Origin: Syngnathus acus
Taxonomy: Eukaryota; Chordata; Actinopteri; Syngnathiformes; Syngnathidae
Direction of reading: 5' to 3'
Assembly (NCBI RefSeq): GCF_901709675.1
Contig: NC_051095.1
Location: forward strand, 19,690,956-19,754,955
DNA: 64,000 bases
In this document: piece after piece, positions 47,793-63,412 of the stretch
Layout of the letters: every line of letters begins with the position of its first letter
Position numbering within the stretch: the stretch's first letter is position 1
Position numbers and translations under genes: made by a program
The notes under the pieces: model-generated
Databases searched by the model: none
Seen by the model: only the letters and a program-made list of their open reading frames with translations
What the model was told of the DNA's origin: nothing

Positions 47793-49690
47793 CACATCTG
47801 CCGTGGCCGCTCGTGTGCAAAAGGTTAGCTGACATCATCAACCATAAAGAAATAGATGTGTGTTAAAGACTGCACACACTAAGCAAAACACTGGTTACAA
47901 CTCATCGAACCACGGTGGGGGGGGGGGGGGGGGGGGGGTTTCAACAACAGAAAAAATGAAAAGGCAAAACAAAGTCTAGCAGTCAAAATGCAAATTAATG
48001 TATACAGACAAGAACCAGGTTAAAAAAAATAAAGTAACTGTGTCAAAACCAGTCGAAAGAACGCTCAAAAAGTCAAATTCTGTCAAAAAAAAGTAAATAG
48101 GTTTTCTTGGTTTTAGATATTGTTCTTGACATTTTATGACTCTTTTAGATAAGTTCTGTCATGATTTCTGATTTGTTTCTTCACTCCTCTCGACTGGTTC
48201 TTGCCTTGGTTTTCGAATTGGATTGGACTATTTATTGCTTATTTTTGGGGATTCTTTTGATTGGTTCTTTGATTTTGGTTTTGACTATTCATGAGTTTTT
48301 ACTTGTTACCTGTTTTTTGGTTGTTACCTTTTTGAACAAAGTCTTTGTTTTTTTTAACTTCATCTTTGACTGTTTTAGGCTAATTCTTGACTTTGTTTTT
48401 GAGTGATTCTTGAAATGTTTACATAACTGTTGCTCAAGTCTTTTTGACTTGGTTTTTACTGTTAACTGTTCTGGGCTACTTGGTTTATATATTTTTTTTG
48501 GCTCTAAACACTTGACTTCACTTAGTTTATGACTAACTTAAATTTTTTTTTTGATTTTGATTGTCTGTCCTGAGAGGTTCTGTTGAAATTCAGCCAGTGG
48601 TTAAAAGCTCGGAAAACATTATGTAGCCCCCCCTAAACCATCCTCAGTGGTTAGTTGTTGGAGATGATGGGCTGTGTGTGTGTTGTTAACCAGCTAGCAG
48701 CTACAATGGCGCCACTGCATGGACACTGAAGGACCTAATGCTGCTTTTTGCAATGGAGATGACCTCACTCAATGCCTTCCACATGACTGTGAAGAGACAC
48801 TGCAGTGAGATGTCGGTGAAATGAAGGAAACGCTGCAGATTTTGGATCATAGTTTTCGTTTTGTTTCGAAGGACTTTTTTATGTTATTACATTAGTGCAC
48901 TAAAGACATGTCAGGATTTGGTAGGACTGAAATTGTAAATATAGTGATGCCTTGAAGTACTTGAGTGACTGACTTGCAATTCTTTTTAAGTCGTCAAATT
49001 TAATTTAGACCTGTGTGCACAAACTTGAGACAGGAACATTAGTTTGCCAAATGTAAACAATTTATCACTAAAATGTTTTGAGCTATTTGTCACTCCCAGT
49101 TGAAGCTTACTGTCACAATAAATAAATGTATACAATGTCAGGTCACTGTATATTTAAAACAACTACATAACTCCGCTTATTAACAACAAATCATACAAAA
49201 TCCCATTGGTATGCAAACAATATATGAACACAAACGGAAGAGCAACACGCGTAGACAGACAATACTCACAGGCTGGCACATATACAGAACGACTAAATTT
49301 AAATTCCTCGTTTCCCGGGTAATTCATAATTCCCACTTTGCACGATAGAAACACACAAAACTTGAAATAATCCAATAAATATAATATTCAAATAATCTAA
49401 AACTAGTTTAAGTATTGCAAATAATGCAAACACAGAGCTAAAAATTTGATTCTGCATTCTGTTTTATCGCCCTGATGCATACGGGGAATATTAACATTGC
49501 ACAGTGTGTGTGTTGCCAGTATTAACACTAACGTGTACGCTTGTGCTCTAAATTTGTATATCTGTATTACTGTTTTTTGGCTGTCTTTTATTAACTTATT
49601 GGAGACATTGGAAGTGTCCATTTCGTTGAATGTAGCAGCACGCCAATGCTAAAGATACTTCAATAAAGCTATGAAATCCAACTCATTTCA
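47793..49690 (+). other. Probable arhgef37 3' UTR and flank
   Basis: After the stop at 47792 there is no further reading frame of note. AATAAA hexamers at 48029, 49117-49126 and 49662-49667 are possible ends. A run of 22 G lies at 47917-47938. From 48110 to 48560 the text is rich in TTGACTTGGTTTT-type words, the reverse-complement sense of the repeat at 44440-44800. Confidence 0.5.
47917..47938 (+). repeat. G22 homopolymer
   Basis: Twenty-two consecutive G bases lie 125 bases after the arhgef37 stop codon. Tracts of this length can form G-quadruplex structures and are also prone to assembly and length error. Confidence 0.9.
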
Positions 49691-52600
49691 CACGGTTTTG
49701 CCTTTGGAATTCTGTCTATCATTCTCAAAGTCACACTCCAAAATGCAGAATTATATTATCGCCAAGCATTTACATACGTTGTCCTGGAATGTTTGTTTCA
49801 TTTTGTCCATAACAGAAATCCACTTCAGTTGATACCATAGTTGAACATATGTAGTATTAAGAAAATCAATGATCAGTTTAAAGACTGCAGATGACTTGAG
49901 CACCCGTGGTTTGACATTTCAACCATTTGATAGAAGCTCATAATTTTAAAACCTGTGTTTTGTAATGAATGCCCTAAAGAAATACAAAATGCAACCGTTG
50001 TATTGGTTGTTAGTTAAATATATAGAATCTTAGGACAATATTGGAATAGAATATCAAGGTAATTATAAATAGAATATTTATCAAAGTAAGTCATTTTGCA
50101 TACTTGATAGTTCTAAATAATATAACGTTTTTAATTTGATTGAATAATTGGTTAATTATGAATACAAGAATTAAAAAATGGAATTATTTGTAAAATAAAC
50201 TACAATAAATACAGAAATAACAGTAAAATAAACTATTTTACATGCTTTTATTTTACATATAAATCATTTGATTTTATATGCTGTATTTTTAGCATGATTT
50301 TTAAAAAAATAATATTGAACAATTTTACAAAATGCAAGAAATTCTGGAATATTAAAATAAACATTACATACATTTGTAGTACCTCTTGTTTTTCTGCCCA
50401 CCCGCTTAATAGATCCAATTGTTGATGTTTTTGTCCTATATAATGTGTACACTATTAACTTAGCATCCTGATTTGTTTTGGATGATTTCACTTTGACATG
50501 CATTTTTTTTTTTGTGTGTGTGTGTGTTTGTGTGTGTGTCACTTTGTAAAGGCTTAATGTATATTGTTGGTCCAGAGAGATTATTTCTGTTGTTCAAGGT
50601 GTCAGCTATCATGGATAACTGGCATTGTAACATGTTCAACAACTGTTTGTGTTGCCCCTTAAATTGCCTGTGTATTTTTTGTGTGTACGTGTCAGCTTAG
50701 ATGTGTTCCTTCATCAGCCATTTGCTACAAAATGTCTTCAGGCATCTGCTGGCTGCTGCTTGTCTGCAGATGTAGCTTGCGCGTGTGTGTTGATGCAGCA
50801 GAGTTGCACGTGTGAAACAGTAACAGATCTCATTCTATAAATATCTTATCCTCCAGCTGAACGCGGGCTAAAAATAGAATTTGTCTCTCAGAGCTGCTTT
50901 CTAGCGGAGCGCAGGAGAAGTGCACCGACTTGATCTTGAAACGCAGTCAGTGAATTCTTTGGTGAATGGTATTCAAAGATGACAAGTAATCACCTGAATT
51001 ATTTGGTAATGTGATTGTGACAAGTTAATTTGCATTACAAATGTGTCTGTGCTTGTGTATGCGTGTCTGCGTGCGGAAAGACAACGGTTAACCAAATGTT
51101 ACTAATGGAAGCCTCTGGGTGACAGCCAACCATCTGTGCCGCTGCATGCAATGGTGTGTGTGTTGTGTAGATCTGTGTAAGTGTACGTGTGTGTAGACGT
51201 GTAGGTGTATGTGCGGGGAGGTTCATTTCAAATATATTGATTTTGTCATTGCTGTACATATGAAGATAATGAAGAAATAAGGTCAAATAGTTCTTTGAGA
51301 AGTGTACTGTACTTCATTACAGAGACTCCACCTTTTTTTAATCTTAATATGGTTAAAAAAGCCAAACTAATACCAAAAGTATCAAAACACTAACACAATG
51401 TACATACAAAGTACTCAAATAAATGAACAAAATCGAACAAACCTGCTGTAAAGATCAAAACTAACTGAATAAAAAACAATTTAGGACCAAGTAATGGACT
51501 AACTGAGGTCTATTTGAGTGTGTAGCTCACGAACTGACATGATTAACTAACTAGCTAAGCACATAAATAAATAACCAACTGCCCTAATAACAAACTTTTT
51601 CTGACTAACTTACAAATAAATCGCTGAATGACAAACTGGATAGTTCACTGAATGGCCATCGCAACAACTAACTGAGTGATTGACAGAAATAAAAATGGTC
51701 CAATACTCTTTAAAAACTTAAAAAAGGTAGGAGTAGTTTCTTCCTCAAGGACCCACAATTGTCCCTCAACGTCTTACAAGACGCTTCCTCTCCTCATCCC
51801 GTCCAAGCTCCCAAGAGCACCCTCTGCTGATAGCGGCAGCAGACTGTAATGTGTCTCCAAAATTGAAACAGGCTGACGCTGCAATTGCACAGGCGGCGGC
51901 GTGGGTGAGGCTTGATGCAGTGTGACATGTGTGCCGCTATGTGTATTAATCCTGTGTACTGCAGCCCTGTCAGTGCACATCTGTCACCAAACATCTGTGC
52001 ACTGTGCCAAGCCTATCTTTGTCAACAATATGTGGCAGAAGTAAGACACCTAAAAACATGTCACCTTTCTTACAAGCAAATTTAATGTATACGGTAAACA
52101 GTATATACGTATATACTATATTTCGATATACAGTTAAACCCTGGAAGTCAACCACGTCGGTATGCCACATATTCGTTTGTTTGACGCATTTTTTTTTTTT
52201 TTTTTTTACTTCTTGACAGCATTAGCAATCAGTCTGACCTGCCCTACTCCTCTTTGCTCTCCTTTTCATCCTTCACCTTGCTCGCCTTCTTTTATCTCTG
52301 CCACATCATGTCATTCTTCATCCATTTTCTCCCTCTTCTCCTGAAAAAGAAGAGCTCAGAGCTTCATGTCAATTTCATCTTATCATCTCCAACCAACCTC
52401 TCTTCAAACTAATAGGAATGGATTACCATTACCTTTACATATAGTGTGTGTTTGTGTGTGTGTGTTGTGGGTGGGGTTACCATGGGGGTTATTGATGGCA
52501 CTGACCTTCAGCCTCACGGAATGATGGGTGTCCTGCTCAATAATAGATTGGACGCTCTCCCATCAGCAGGCATTTGTCCATGAGAGAGTGACAGATATAC

Positions 52601-53020
52601 GAGGCTTTTTATTTGCTGCGTCTCCAGGTCAATTTGGTCCGCGGGCACCTGATGTCGTCCATGTACATTGTTGTTGTTTTTTTTATATTATTACTATGCT
52701 GAAACCGTCATGTTGAAAAAGTTTAAGCAAGTTTCAGCATTTAAGATTGCCAACCCACTGGAGTAGTCGGTTCAGTTGCTTTGATTGTCTAGTTCCTTTG
52801 GTTATGAATTGGTGAAATTGTTATTTGAGAGGTATTACGTTGATATATTATAAATTATATTGATAGATGTGGAGTCAAAGTCAGGCAGTGTTGCTTCAAT
52901 TTTTTTTTTCCGTGAGCGCCTCACATTGGGGGGACTACGAAACATTGTGCCCGCCGCCTACACCTGCCAGGGGTTACCGGGAGCTTGACCCCTTTGTTGT
53001 TTTTCCACTTGAGCAGCATA
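49691..53020. other. Gene-free spacer, first part
   Basis: No coding exon or RNA gene is supported. The left half is A/T-rich unique sequence. 51340-51700 is a degenerate run of ACTAACTGA-like tetranucleotides. 52190-52207 is a T run. A compact cluster of muscle-type regulatory words at 50835-50877 is listed separately. Confidence 0.5.
50805..50877 (+). promoter_or_regulatory. Candidate enhancer with MEF2 and E-box sites
   Basis: Within 73 bases are CACGTG (about 50808-50813), CTATAAATAT (50835-50844, one base off the MEF2 consensus), CAGCTG (50854-50859, a myogenic-type E-box) and CTAAAAATAG (50868-50877, an exact MEF2 consensus). The surrounding 150 bases are more mixed in composition than the A/T-rich neighbourhood. 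It lies between arhgef37 and ppargc1b, about 13 kb before the ppargc1b ATG. PGC-1 family genes are known MEF2 targets in muscle, PGC-1alpha best of all. The role here is inferred. Confidence 0.35.
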
Positions 53021-53023
53021 GTA

Positions 53024-53062
<39 letters not shown>

Positions 53063-53255
53063 CTGTGTGTTCACATTAAACAAACACACCAGGACTTAAC
53101 CTTTACACCACGTTATGAAAACACACAATGAGGGGGCCTCAATATTTTTGTGTGCACGTGTGTGTGTGTATGCACATGTGTGTGCACGTGCGTGTGTGTG
53201 CACGCGCGTGTGTGTGAGTGCGTGCGTGTGTGTGTGTGTGAGTGAGTGTGTTATC
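53021..53255. repeat. (GT)n microsatellite cluster
   Basis: A clean (GT)16 at 53029-53060 is followed by an imperfect GT/GC/GCAC-rich tract at 53149-53252. The open reading frames that cross it are products of the repeat. Confidence 0.9.
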
Positions 53256-55680
<2,425 letters not shown>

Positions 55681-56053
55681 GCTCATGGAATTAAAGGATG
55701 AGTATTGTCACTGTAACAAATGTTGGCTCTCTGCCTCCTGATATAGTACAAACAGTTTATGTATTTATTTGCATTTGAAGGCGTGTGTGTGTGTGTATGT
55801 CACTTTTTTGTCTGTGGGTGGATTTCAGCTTCTTCACCAAGTCACCAAGTTGAAAACAAGATAAAAATAAAAATAGGAAAATTAAGAAAAATCTTTGGAA
55901 TAAAATCAAACCATAAAAACATACCAGAGATCGTGGTACTCAAGGTCATATTATAACATTTAGGGTTCAAGTTAGGCACCCTGAGCTGACAAATACAACT
56001 CAACTGGTTATTGTTTTGGTCCAATTTTAAATCCATTTGCTCGTGTTGTTCTA

Positions 56054-56055
<2 letters not shown>

Positions 56056-56124
<69 letters not shown>
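56056..56124. repeat. (TG)34 microsatellite
   Basis: An uninterrupted TG run of about 69 bases lies in the spacer before ppargc1b. It is followed by CA-rich patches at 56171-56182, 56295-56311 and 56430-56510. Confidence 0.97.
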
Positions 56125-56125
<1 letters not shown>

Positions 56126-57228
56126 ATGATTGGCTGGTAACCAGTGTGTTGTATTAACAATGTATAACCCACATACACACACAGAAATACAAACAGGAAT
56201 AAGGATTATAGAATGAAAATGATCCTCCCCGGGCACCAGCCTTCCCCACGCTCCAATGACTGAGAGATCCAACACAATTGTTTCCTCTGAGTACACACAA
56301 ACACACACACGCAAGCATTGCGAGCAGAGGGGAGATATCCTCACATAACCTCTGCAAACTAATTCAAAATGCTGCATGATGACAGCTCATCTTGCTTACT
56401 GCTCCAAAACGCAAACAGACAAAGCTGCACTAACACACACCATCACACACACACATACAAGCATGAGTGCGCGCACACACACATCCTCACACGCACGCGC
56501 ACACACACGCACTGGTGAATTCCATTTGTATTTTTTTAATGTATTTATTTAATATTGTTTTATTCATTTAGCAGCATTTTTGTCTCGCTTAATAATTGAA
56601 TGAAGACAGAAACTGCAACATTCATGCTCTCTCAATAAAATAAAAATCGTGAAATACGTACAGGTGTACATTTTATTGTGCACTACATTAGAATACAGTA
56701 CAAATTCACTCTATACGTGGTATATAGCATAGTGTGAGTCTAAGCCCTAAGTAACTGATGTATCAGCACATAGGTATTATTGTACACATATATTGTGTTC
56801 ATAGATATAGTCAGTCAGCCTCTCTCTCTCGCTCTCTCTCACTTCGTCTCAGACACGCGTATGTGCACACACAAACTCAAGGACAAGATTTGGTGGCCCA
56901 AGGTCATGTGATTCGACATGAGCAGCCAATATACTAGCAACCTCTGTGTTTTTCTGTGTGTGTGCGCGTTCATAAGATTATGTGTCTAAAAAAAAAAGCT
57001 GATTCTTGTGTGTGTCTGTGGGTGTGTGTGTGGACGTGCACCCCGACATGATGACATCCCACCCATTTGTTTGGTTTTGTTTGTTCGCTGGTCAATGAAT
57101 GAGCAGTGTGACCTCATTCATACCAGTCATTGATCAGTATCCTCTCTGAAAACTAACCCTCAACCTCATTTGCTGATATTACATCAATAACATGCACATG
57201 TTCAACTCACCAAAAACACAACTGCAGT

Positions 57229-57310
57229 ACCGTATTTTCCGCACCATAAGGCGCCTCTGAAATCACCTACTTTAACTCAGAATGTTGAATGTTAAAATTT
57301 GGGGCGTTAA
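57229..57310. mobile_element. TA-MITE end fragment
   Basis: TACCGTATTTTCCG followed by a CATAAGGCGCC word matches the left end of the 15879-16291 element with changes. No right end is found nearby. Confidence 0.5.
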
Positions 57311-60300
57311 AATCAACTATCAAAAATTCTGTATAAGTTTTAACAGTCCAGTTTTTGTGAATCATGAATTAATGGTGCAGTTCATTGTGCTTCTCCTTCT
57401 GGTTTGCAAGTCTTTTGTTTGAAACCTTAATCCCTGCCAGACTCAAAAGCCTAATAGAATCCCAAACTGACCGTGGGTTCAAATGTTACTATTTAATTAT
57501 TTAATAAGACGAACAAAAAAATAAATGAAAATGAATGAATATATTTTCATTTAACCGCTACTGTATGTGAGGCCCACACATTGCTCCATTTCTGATCTAA
57601 AAGCATGTTGGGTCACATCAGTGTTGTGTCACATCAGCACGTCTCATCCTCTGCGGGCATCCGCACGACTGCCCCCCCCACGCCTTTTTTTTCTCACAGA
57701 TGCTCAGGAAGCCTTGAATTGCCCTCGACCTGACCTTCACATTTCATCAGCCAATGAGATGAGCTCTGGCAAGCTGCACGGCTTCACGTTTTCGCATACT
57801 TTATGATTATCTCAGCATTCTGCGCAGTGAAGCTGGCTAAAAAGGCTCCTCGCTGGAGTATTTTCTTCCTCGAGTGATGCGTTCTCGGAGCCTCGTTCAT
57901 GAAGCCATGCACTTTTAGTTTTATTGTTCAGGTGCTACAGTAAGAGAATAGAATCAAAGAGAATGCAACCTGCTGTAAACTGGTGCTACCTGAGAACGGC
58001 TAAGCGAGTTCCTTGTCACACAAATACCACTGTCAGATCAAATCCTTTTAATGTTTTGGTATTGCTAGGGTCCTTATGAGTTTGAACTGAATATATCTGA
58101 GTCGTTTTTCCTCCATTTACCCATTTCAGAGCATTTTTGCTCATATCTCTTCTTTAAACAAGTAGCCCCACCCGATCCATGAAAACGGTCGCGTCCTCAC
58201 TGTGTGATGTCACAAAGTGAGCAGCCCCACCCCCTTACCGCTCCTGCTGACGAAACACATGCCCAGTTTAATGTCCCTGCAAATTGACTTCACATGCAGA
58301 TTACAAAATGTTTCCACATACCCTCCACAATTTGATCAGGTACGAGTCATTGTTTTGTGCATTAAATAAGTTTTTTACAATGTAATTTTGAAATGTCCTA
58401 CTTTGTGCGCTGTCAATGAATGCACCTCGACTCAATAGGGTCGCTGTTTTAGTGAACGTCTTACTTGCGGGTTAGAAAAATAGCCAACAAAATAACTCAT
58501 ATTTCACAAGTAATTAATTAGATTACCGCTGTGATATATGAACTTATACAGTATAGAATAAAGTTTAATATAGTATGTCTAGCTCCTTTAAATAAAAAAG
58601 ATGATCAGATTTCTCATGAAGAATAAATCAATTTGTGGCCTTTCTTACAAAATGATTAGGCATTAGCGCTTGTCAACATGCTAAAGAATGGGCATTCCCC
58701 ACATGCTTTGTTGCGGTTAGAACTACAACAGATCACAGCCGACTAGCTTTGCAGCCACTTTTTTTCCCCCCCACTGGAGAGGGGGATGCCTCGCAATACT
58801 CAGTAGCAGCTCTTCCAAGCAGGCTAAAGTTGAAGGTTGTCCCCTTGAGCTGCAGATTGAAGCATCGAATCAGCAAGCGAAAGAGCCATTTAGGCACACA
58901 GGACGCATGAAGCTGGCGACCGTGTGCGACCATGGAAGCGCCAGGCATGTCATTAAATTGCCCTGTATCTCCAGCTGCAGCCCATCAAGCGCAGCCATCA
59001 ATCACAGCACTTGTGATTCGCTAATACTCCCGCCCAAGTGCAGCATCAGGACCCCCACGCCCAAGACCTTGAGAAGGAGCAACACGCTCTGCAATGTGTC
59101 AAGGCCAATGTTCATGTCTACTGCCTGAGCAAATACAGTCTTGAAATGGCAAACGATTGCTTTTAAATGGGGAATTAGAACATTTTAACAGAAATTTCAA
59201 TAGTAACACAACCTGTTAAGGCAAAATTAGAATAAACTGCATTTTTTAGCGGCAAAATGTATGTTCATGTCTTTTTGTTAGCAAATGTACTCTTAATAGC
59301 AAAATATTGCATTTCAATATTAAAGTACCATTGGATGCCCAATGCCCAATATAACCTGTTCCTGAGACAGTTCATGAATGCCAAGGCGTGAAGCCTTCTT
59401 GTAAGCAAATAGTGACCAAATGTGGCATTTAAATGCACCACTATTCTGCCTTATCATGAATCACTCATTTTCAATGAAAACATCATCTTTCAAGGTCAAC
59501 TACAATGCCAAATATTGTCTCAAATATAAAAACTTTTTCATGCTCAATTTGAGCAATTTCATAGCTAGTACTTTGGGAGCCTAGTATAGCATTTATCTTT
59601 ACAGTCTGTCGACTAGTAAACAAGTTAAGATGAAAAGCGATCCCGCAGGCTTGTTGCCTTAGAATAACGATTCCGTTTGAAGATTTACGGCAGCGAGGAC
59701 GGGGTGTTCTCAGAGCGCCCCCTTGGCAGCAATGCGGGCTGTCAGCTGCCACGCATAGCGACGAAGCTTAGTGACCGCTCGACCTCGCCATTGCCGTAGT
59801 GGTGGTGGGACGGCTGACAGCGAGGAGGTGAATGTGAAGGCCAGACATCCAAATGTCAGCGTTCCAAAACTCACTCGCTCTCCATTTACAACTGTCAGAC
59901 TGGAAAGGAACCTCTCATGCCCTCATACTTGACTATTCTTGCTGCTGTTCACGTTCACATCTGTCCACGTGGCATTCTGGTCATAGAGAAAATTCTTGTA
60001 CGATTGTTCAACACCCAATGGTGTTCATCATGATGATAAAATCAGGCCAGATACACCAATAACGGTGAACAAATCTTCCTCAGTTCGGAATGAATTCAGG
60101 TAAAATCCACAGTAATGCCGTTTGTGGTCAAAACAAATGCCTATTGTCATGAAGATTTCAATTTTCCTGCAAGTAGGGAATTCATTTTTAGTACCCACAC
60201 ATACATACACTTTAGTGTGGTATTCGGTTCCATAGTTTTCTCCTCCATAGTGGCAGCACCAGACATCACCTGGTCTGGATGCTTTGCGTGAACGTTGCCT

Positions 60301-61140
60301 TCAGTTTGACACTTTTGTCTACTGGCTGGCTGGCCAAACCTTTCTTCATGGACAAACCTTGATCCTCTGATGGCTGGTCAGAAGTTGCGTGGTCTTGCGG
60401 AATCTGGAGACAAACCAATCATTTTACATTCTCAAGTCCATAGGTGAAATGAAGACGATGGTTATCAAGTTGCTTCGTTAACCCAGGCTCTCATCCTAAA
60501 GCTTGGGCTTTCCCTTGCTCCATCCTCTTATGATCCTTAATTGCACCCAGGTCCAGCGGAGTGTCCACAAATGGTGACGCCATTTCAGTTGAGATTTAGA
60601 TGGGTTTAACAGTAAAAATGTATCATAATATATAATATATCATAAATTACCGAAACGATCTAGCCAGGTAAAAAGTGGGCCACCTTTGGAACACGGAAAA
60701 TCCTGGCTTTAGACTCACCACAGCTCGTGACACTAAACTCGCTTCGTAGTATAACCTGTTGTGTTACATTCGATACTCCACAGGCTATAATATTACTAAG
60801 GGTTGTTATTGCAACACCGACATTCTGTTTTTAACATCGTCCCTGAACACTGGTATATTTGCATGACACAGTAGTAAAATGAGTAGGAATGCATGTTGTA
60901 CATCGATGACTAGACTGCATCCTCGAACTGTTGTTGATGGGCTAAATATAAATGTGCAACATAAAAGTTGAGTATCTAAGTGGATTGTTTTAGATGGACA
61001 GCAGTAAATGATGAGAAATATAATGTGTTATACTTTTTTGGTCCTATGTGATAATCTGGTATCCGAGTGATGACTGTTTTAGCAGGACTTTTACTATTCA
61101 CTTGTCACCAGATATGGCAGCTTTATTTGAAAGAGTTTCT
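57311..61140. other. Gene-free spacer, third part
   Basis: Mostly unique sequence. Two blocks, 57560-57900 and 58730-59130, are less A/T-rich than their surroundings and lack simple repeats, so they could be conserved non-coding elements. A KLF-like CCCCACCCCC lies near 58227. No exon with splice sites or start was found. Confidence 0.45.
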
Positions 61141-61161
61141 GTGTGTGTCTGTGTGTGTGTA

Positions 61162-61209
<48 letters not shown>

Positions 61210-61490
61210 AGAGTGTGTACGTGTGTGTGCGTGTGCGTGTGTGTGTATGTGTGTGCGTGTCAAAATATAAAAGGTTAACACTTTGAGACAGGTGATAGCC
61301 ACAGACCAGCATTACTGACCTTAGGACAAATGCTAAGTGCATGTGTGTGTCTGTCGCTGTATGCCTGTGTATTTGTTTCACCTGCATGTCCTGGCATGCT
61401 GTCTGTCTGTCTGAGAGAACATATCTATAAAACATGGGAACATTACACGAATTGGAAATGAATAAAAAGACACTTGTCATATTCCAAAAT

Positions 61491-61526
<36 letters not shown>

Positions 61527-61565
61527 TTGCACGCACGCGCACACACACACGCACATGCACGCACG
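61141..61565. repeat. Facing (GT)n and (CA)n microsatellites
   Basis: An imperfect GT tract at 61141-61260 and an AC/CA/GCAC tract at 61493-61565 lie about 230 bases apart. They are complementary, so a transcript of either strand could fold into a long stem. Confidence 0.85.
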
Positions 61566-62678
61566 CACGACCTCTACCAAGACCCAATGAAAGCATATGG
61601 TGGATGATAAACAGAAGAATATAATTCATTACTCCAACTTTTTCTGTTGTGAAAGGTCGCAATTATCACTGACAAGGAACAATTGCATGACTGTAATTGT
61701 AATAGTGTGAGAATGCATGTGATGCTTCTGTTTGCTACTTACTCTTCCCCATCTTCCGTTTCCCTATGCATGACTGCTGTACAGACTTCTTCATATGCGG
61801 TAACTTTCGAAACTATCAAAGTATTATTGCCAAATGTTTCCCCCAGAAAAGCTCATGCTCTCTTGAGCAAGTCAAAGCCTGTTTGACATTGTTGTTATTT
61901 TAAGTTTGTTAGTGGATAATACTGCAGAATATCGTAAGGGAGGAGGAGACTGTAAATTTATTATTATTAAAACAATCCTTTCTCAGTGGTGGATAATGTT
62001 CTTCTCCGGTCCAGTCGGAGGTGACAACTACGGCATTTGAAGGTGATAAAAAGACAAACGTTATGTGGCAGCTTGTGATGAAATTCATCCAGACAATGAA
62101 AACACTGCTCCCAAACATTCCAAAGCGTTGGTTGAGGCATGTCGACTGAAAAATGGGATCAACAAATTGATGATTCACGTTTAGAGGAATGAGAAACAGA
62201 AAAGGAGTGGAACTGGCGAGATCCGGACAATAGGAAAAAGTCAAGTCAGTTCAAGTCTATTTATTTAGTCCTTAACCACAGAAGTAAAAGACAAATTTGA
62301 AATTTCTTGTATTGGGAGCACAACTCAGTAAAGATCCATGCATGCCTTTTACTAGCGACTCATTCCAACATCCACATATAGGAGAACATATGTGAGCCAT
62401 GTGTCATACTTTGAATCTTTTTGGAAGACCTCTGCAGAAACTACACTCATAACTCCTTTTGAATCCCCTTCAAGGAGTGTAACCCCAAAATTTCTGCTTC
62501 AAACCAAAATGGCTGAGTTCCTGTTCAATTAATAGCTATGGGTCCTTAAGACATTTTTATGCATCCCATATTGACACTTTCGTCTACTGTTTATTGTTTA
62601 TTTATTTAATATTATTTATTTATATGTAGGCACTTTCGTCTGCTTTTTGTTGTTTATTTGTGAAATATTTTTTATTTA

Positions 62679-62849
62679 CCGTAATTTTCGGACTATAAGT
62701 CGCACCGGAGTATAAGTCGCACCAGCCATAAAATGCCCAAAAAAGTGAAAAAACCCCATATATATGTATATAAATCGCTCCTGAGTATAAGTCGCCCCCC
62801 CCACCCAAACTATGAAAAAAAAACGCGACTTATAGTCCGAAAATTACGG
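62679..62849. mobile_element. TA-flanked MITE, short form (CCGTAATTTTCGG subfamily)
   Basis: This 171-bp element has the same ends and flanking TA as the 803-bp element at 24067-24869, with the shared inner words ACCGGAGTATAAGTCGCACC on the left and GAGTATAAGTCGCCCCCCCC-like text on the right. It lacks the roughly 630-bp centre and is therefore a deletion derivative or the core form. Confidence 0.85.
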
Positions 62850-62989
62850 TATATGTTGACACTTTTGTCTGCTGTTGTTTATTTGTTTATAATCACTGCG
62901 GATCTATTCTCTCTTGTTTTGTTGTTTTTGACGTGTCCGATGTTTATATTGTCTATCTGTTTATTTATGTATTTAATTGTTCATTCATA

Positions 62990-63036
62990 CTATTTCCCCC
63001 CCCAGGGATCAATAAAGTATCTATCGATCGATCGAT
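62990..63036 (+). mobile_element. LINE 3' terminus with (ATCG)n tail
   Basis: CCCCCCAGGGATCAATAAAG followed by TATCTATCGATCGATCGATA is the typical end of a fish non-LTR retroelement, with a short simple-repeat tail. No coding part precedes it. Confidence 0.55.
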
Positions 63037-63072
63037 ACAGCATAATATAATATATAATATAATAGATAATAT

Positions 63073-63412
63073 AGGGCGGCTCAGTTGCACACTGGTTAGC
63101 ACGTCCACCTCACAGTTCGGAGGGTGTGGTTTCGATTCCACCTCCGGCCATCCCTGTGTGGAGTTTGCATGTTCTCCCCGTGCCTGCGTGGGTTTTCTCC
63201 GGGCTCTCCGGTTTCCTCCCACATCCCAAAAACATGCATGGTAGGCCGATTGAACACCCCAAATTGTCCCTCGGTGTGAGTACGAGTGCTGAGGGTTGTT
63301 CGTCTCTGTGTGCCCTGCGATTGGCTGGCAACCGGTTCAGGGTGTCCCCCGCCTACTGCCCGATGACTGCTGGGATAGGCTCCCGTGGGGACAAGCGGGA
63401 CAGGAAATGAAT
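63073..63412 (+). mobile_element. tRNA-derived SINE, copy C
   Basis: GGGCGGCTCAGTTGCACACT, A box GGTTAGCACG, B box GGTTTCGATTCC, then the body shared with copies A and B and a tail ending ACAAGCGGGACAGGAAATGA. It is close to copy B apart from a short deletion near the end (the CAGGCCCGCGACC segment is missing). Confidence 0.85.

Noticed and set aside
59853-60062. 69-codon frame in the spacer before ppargc1b
   Set aside because: No homology is recognised and it has no splice sites or start context. Its length is expected by chance in 16 kb.
61048-61564. Cys-Val and His-Thr rich frames on both strands
   Set aside because: They are translations of the facing GT and CA repeats.
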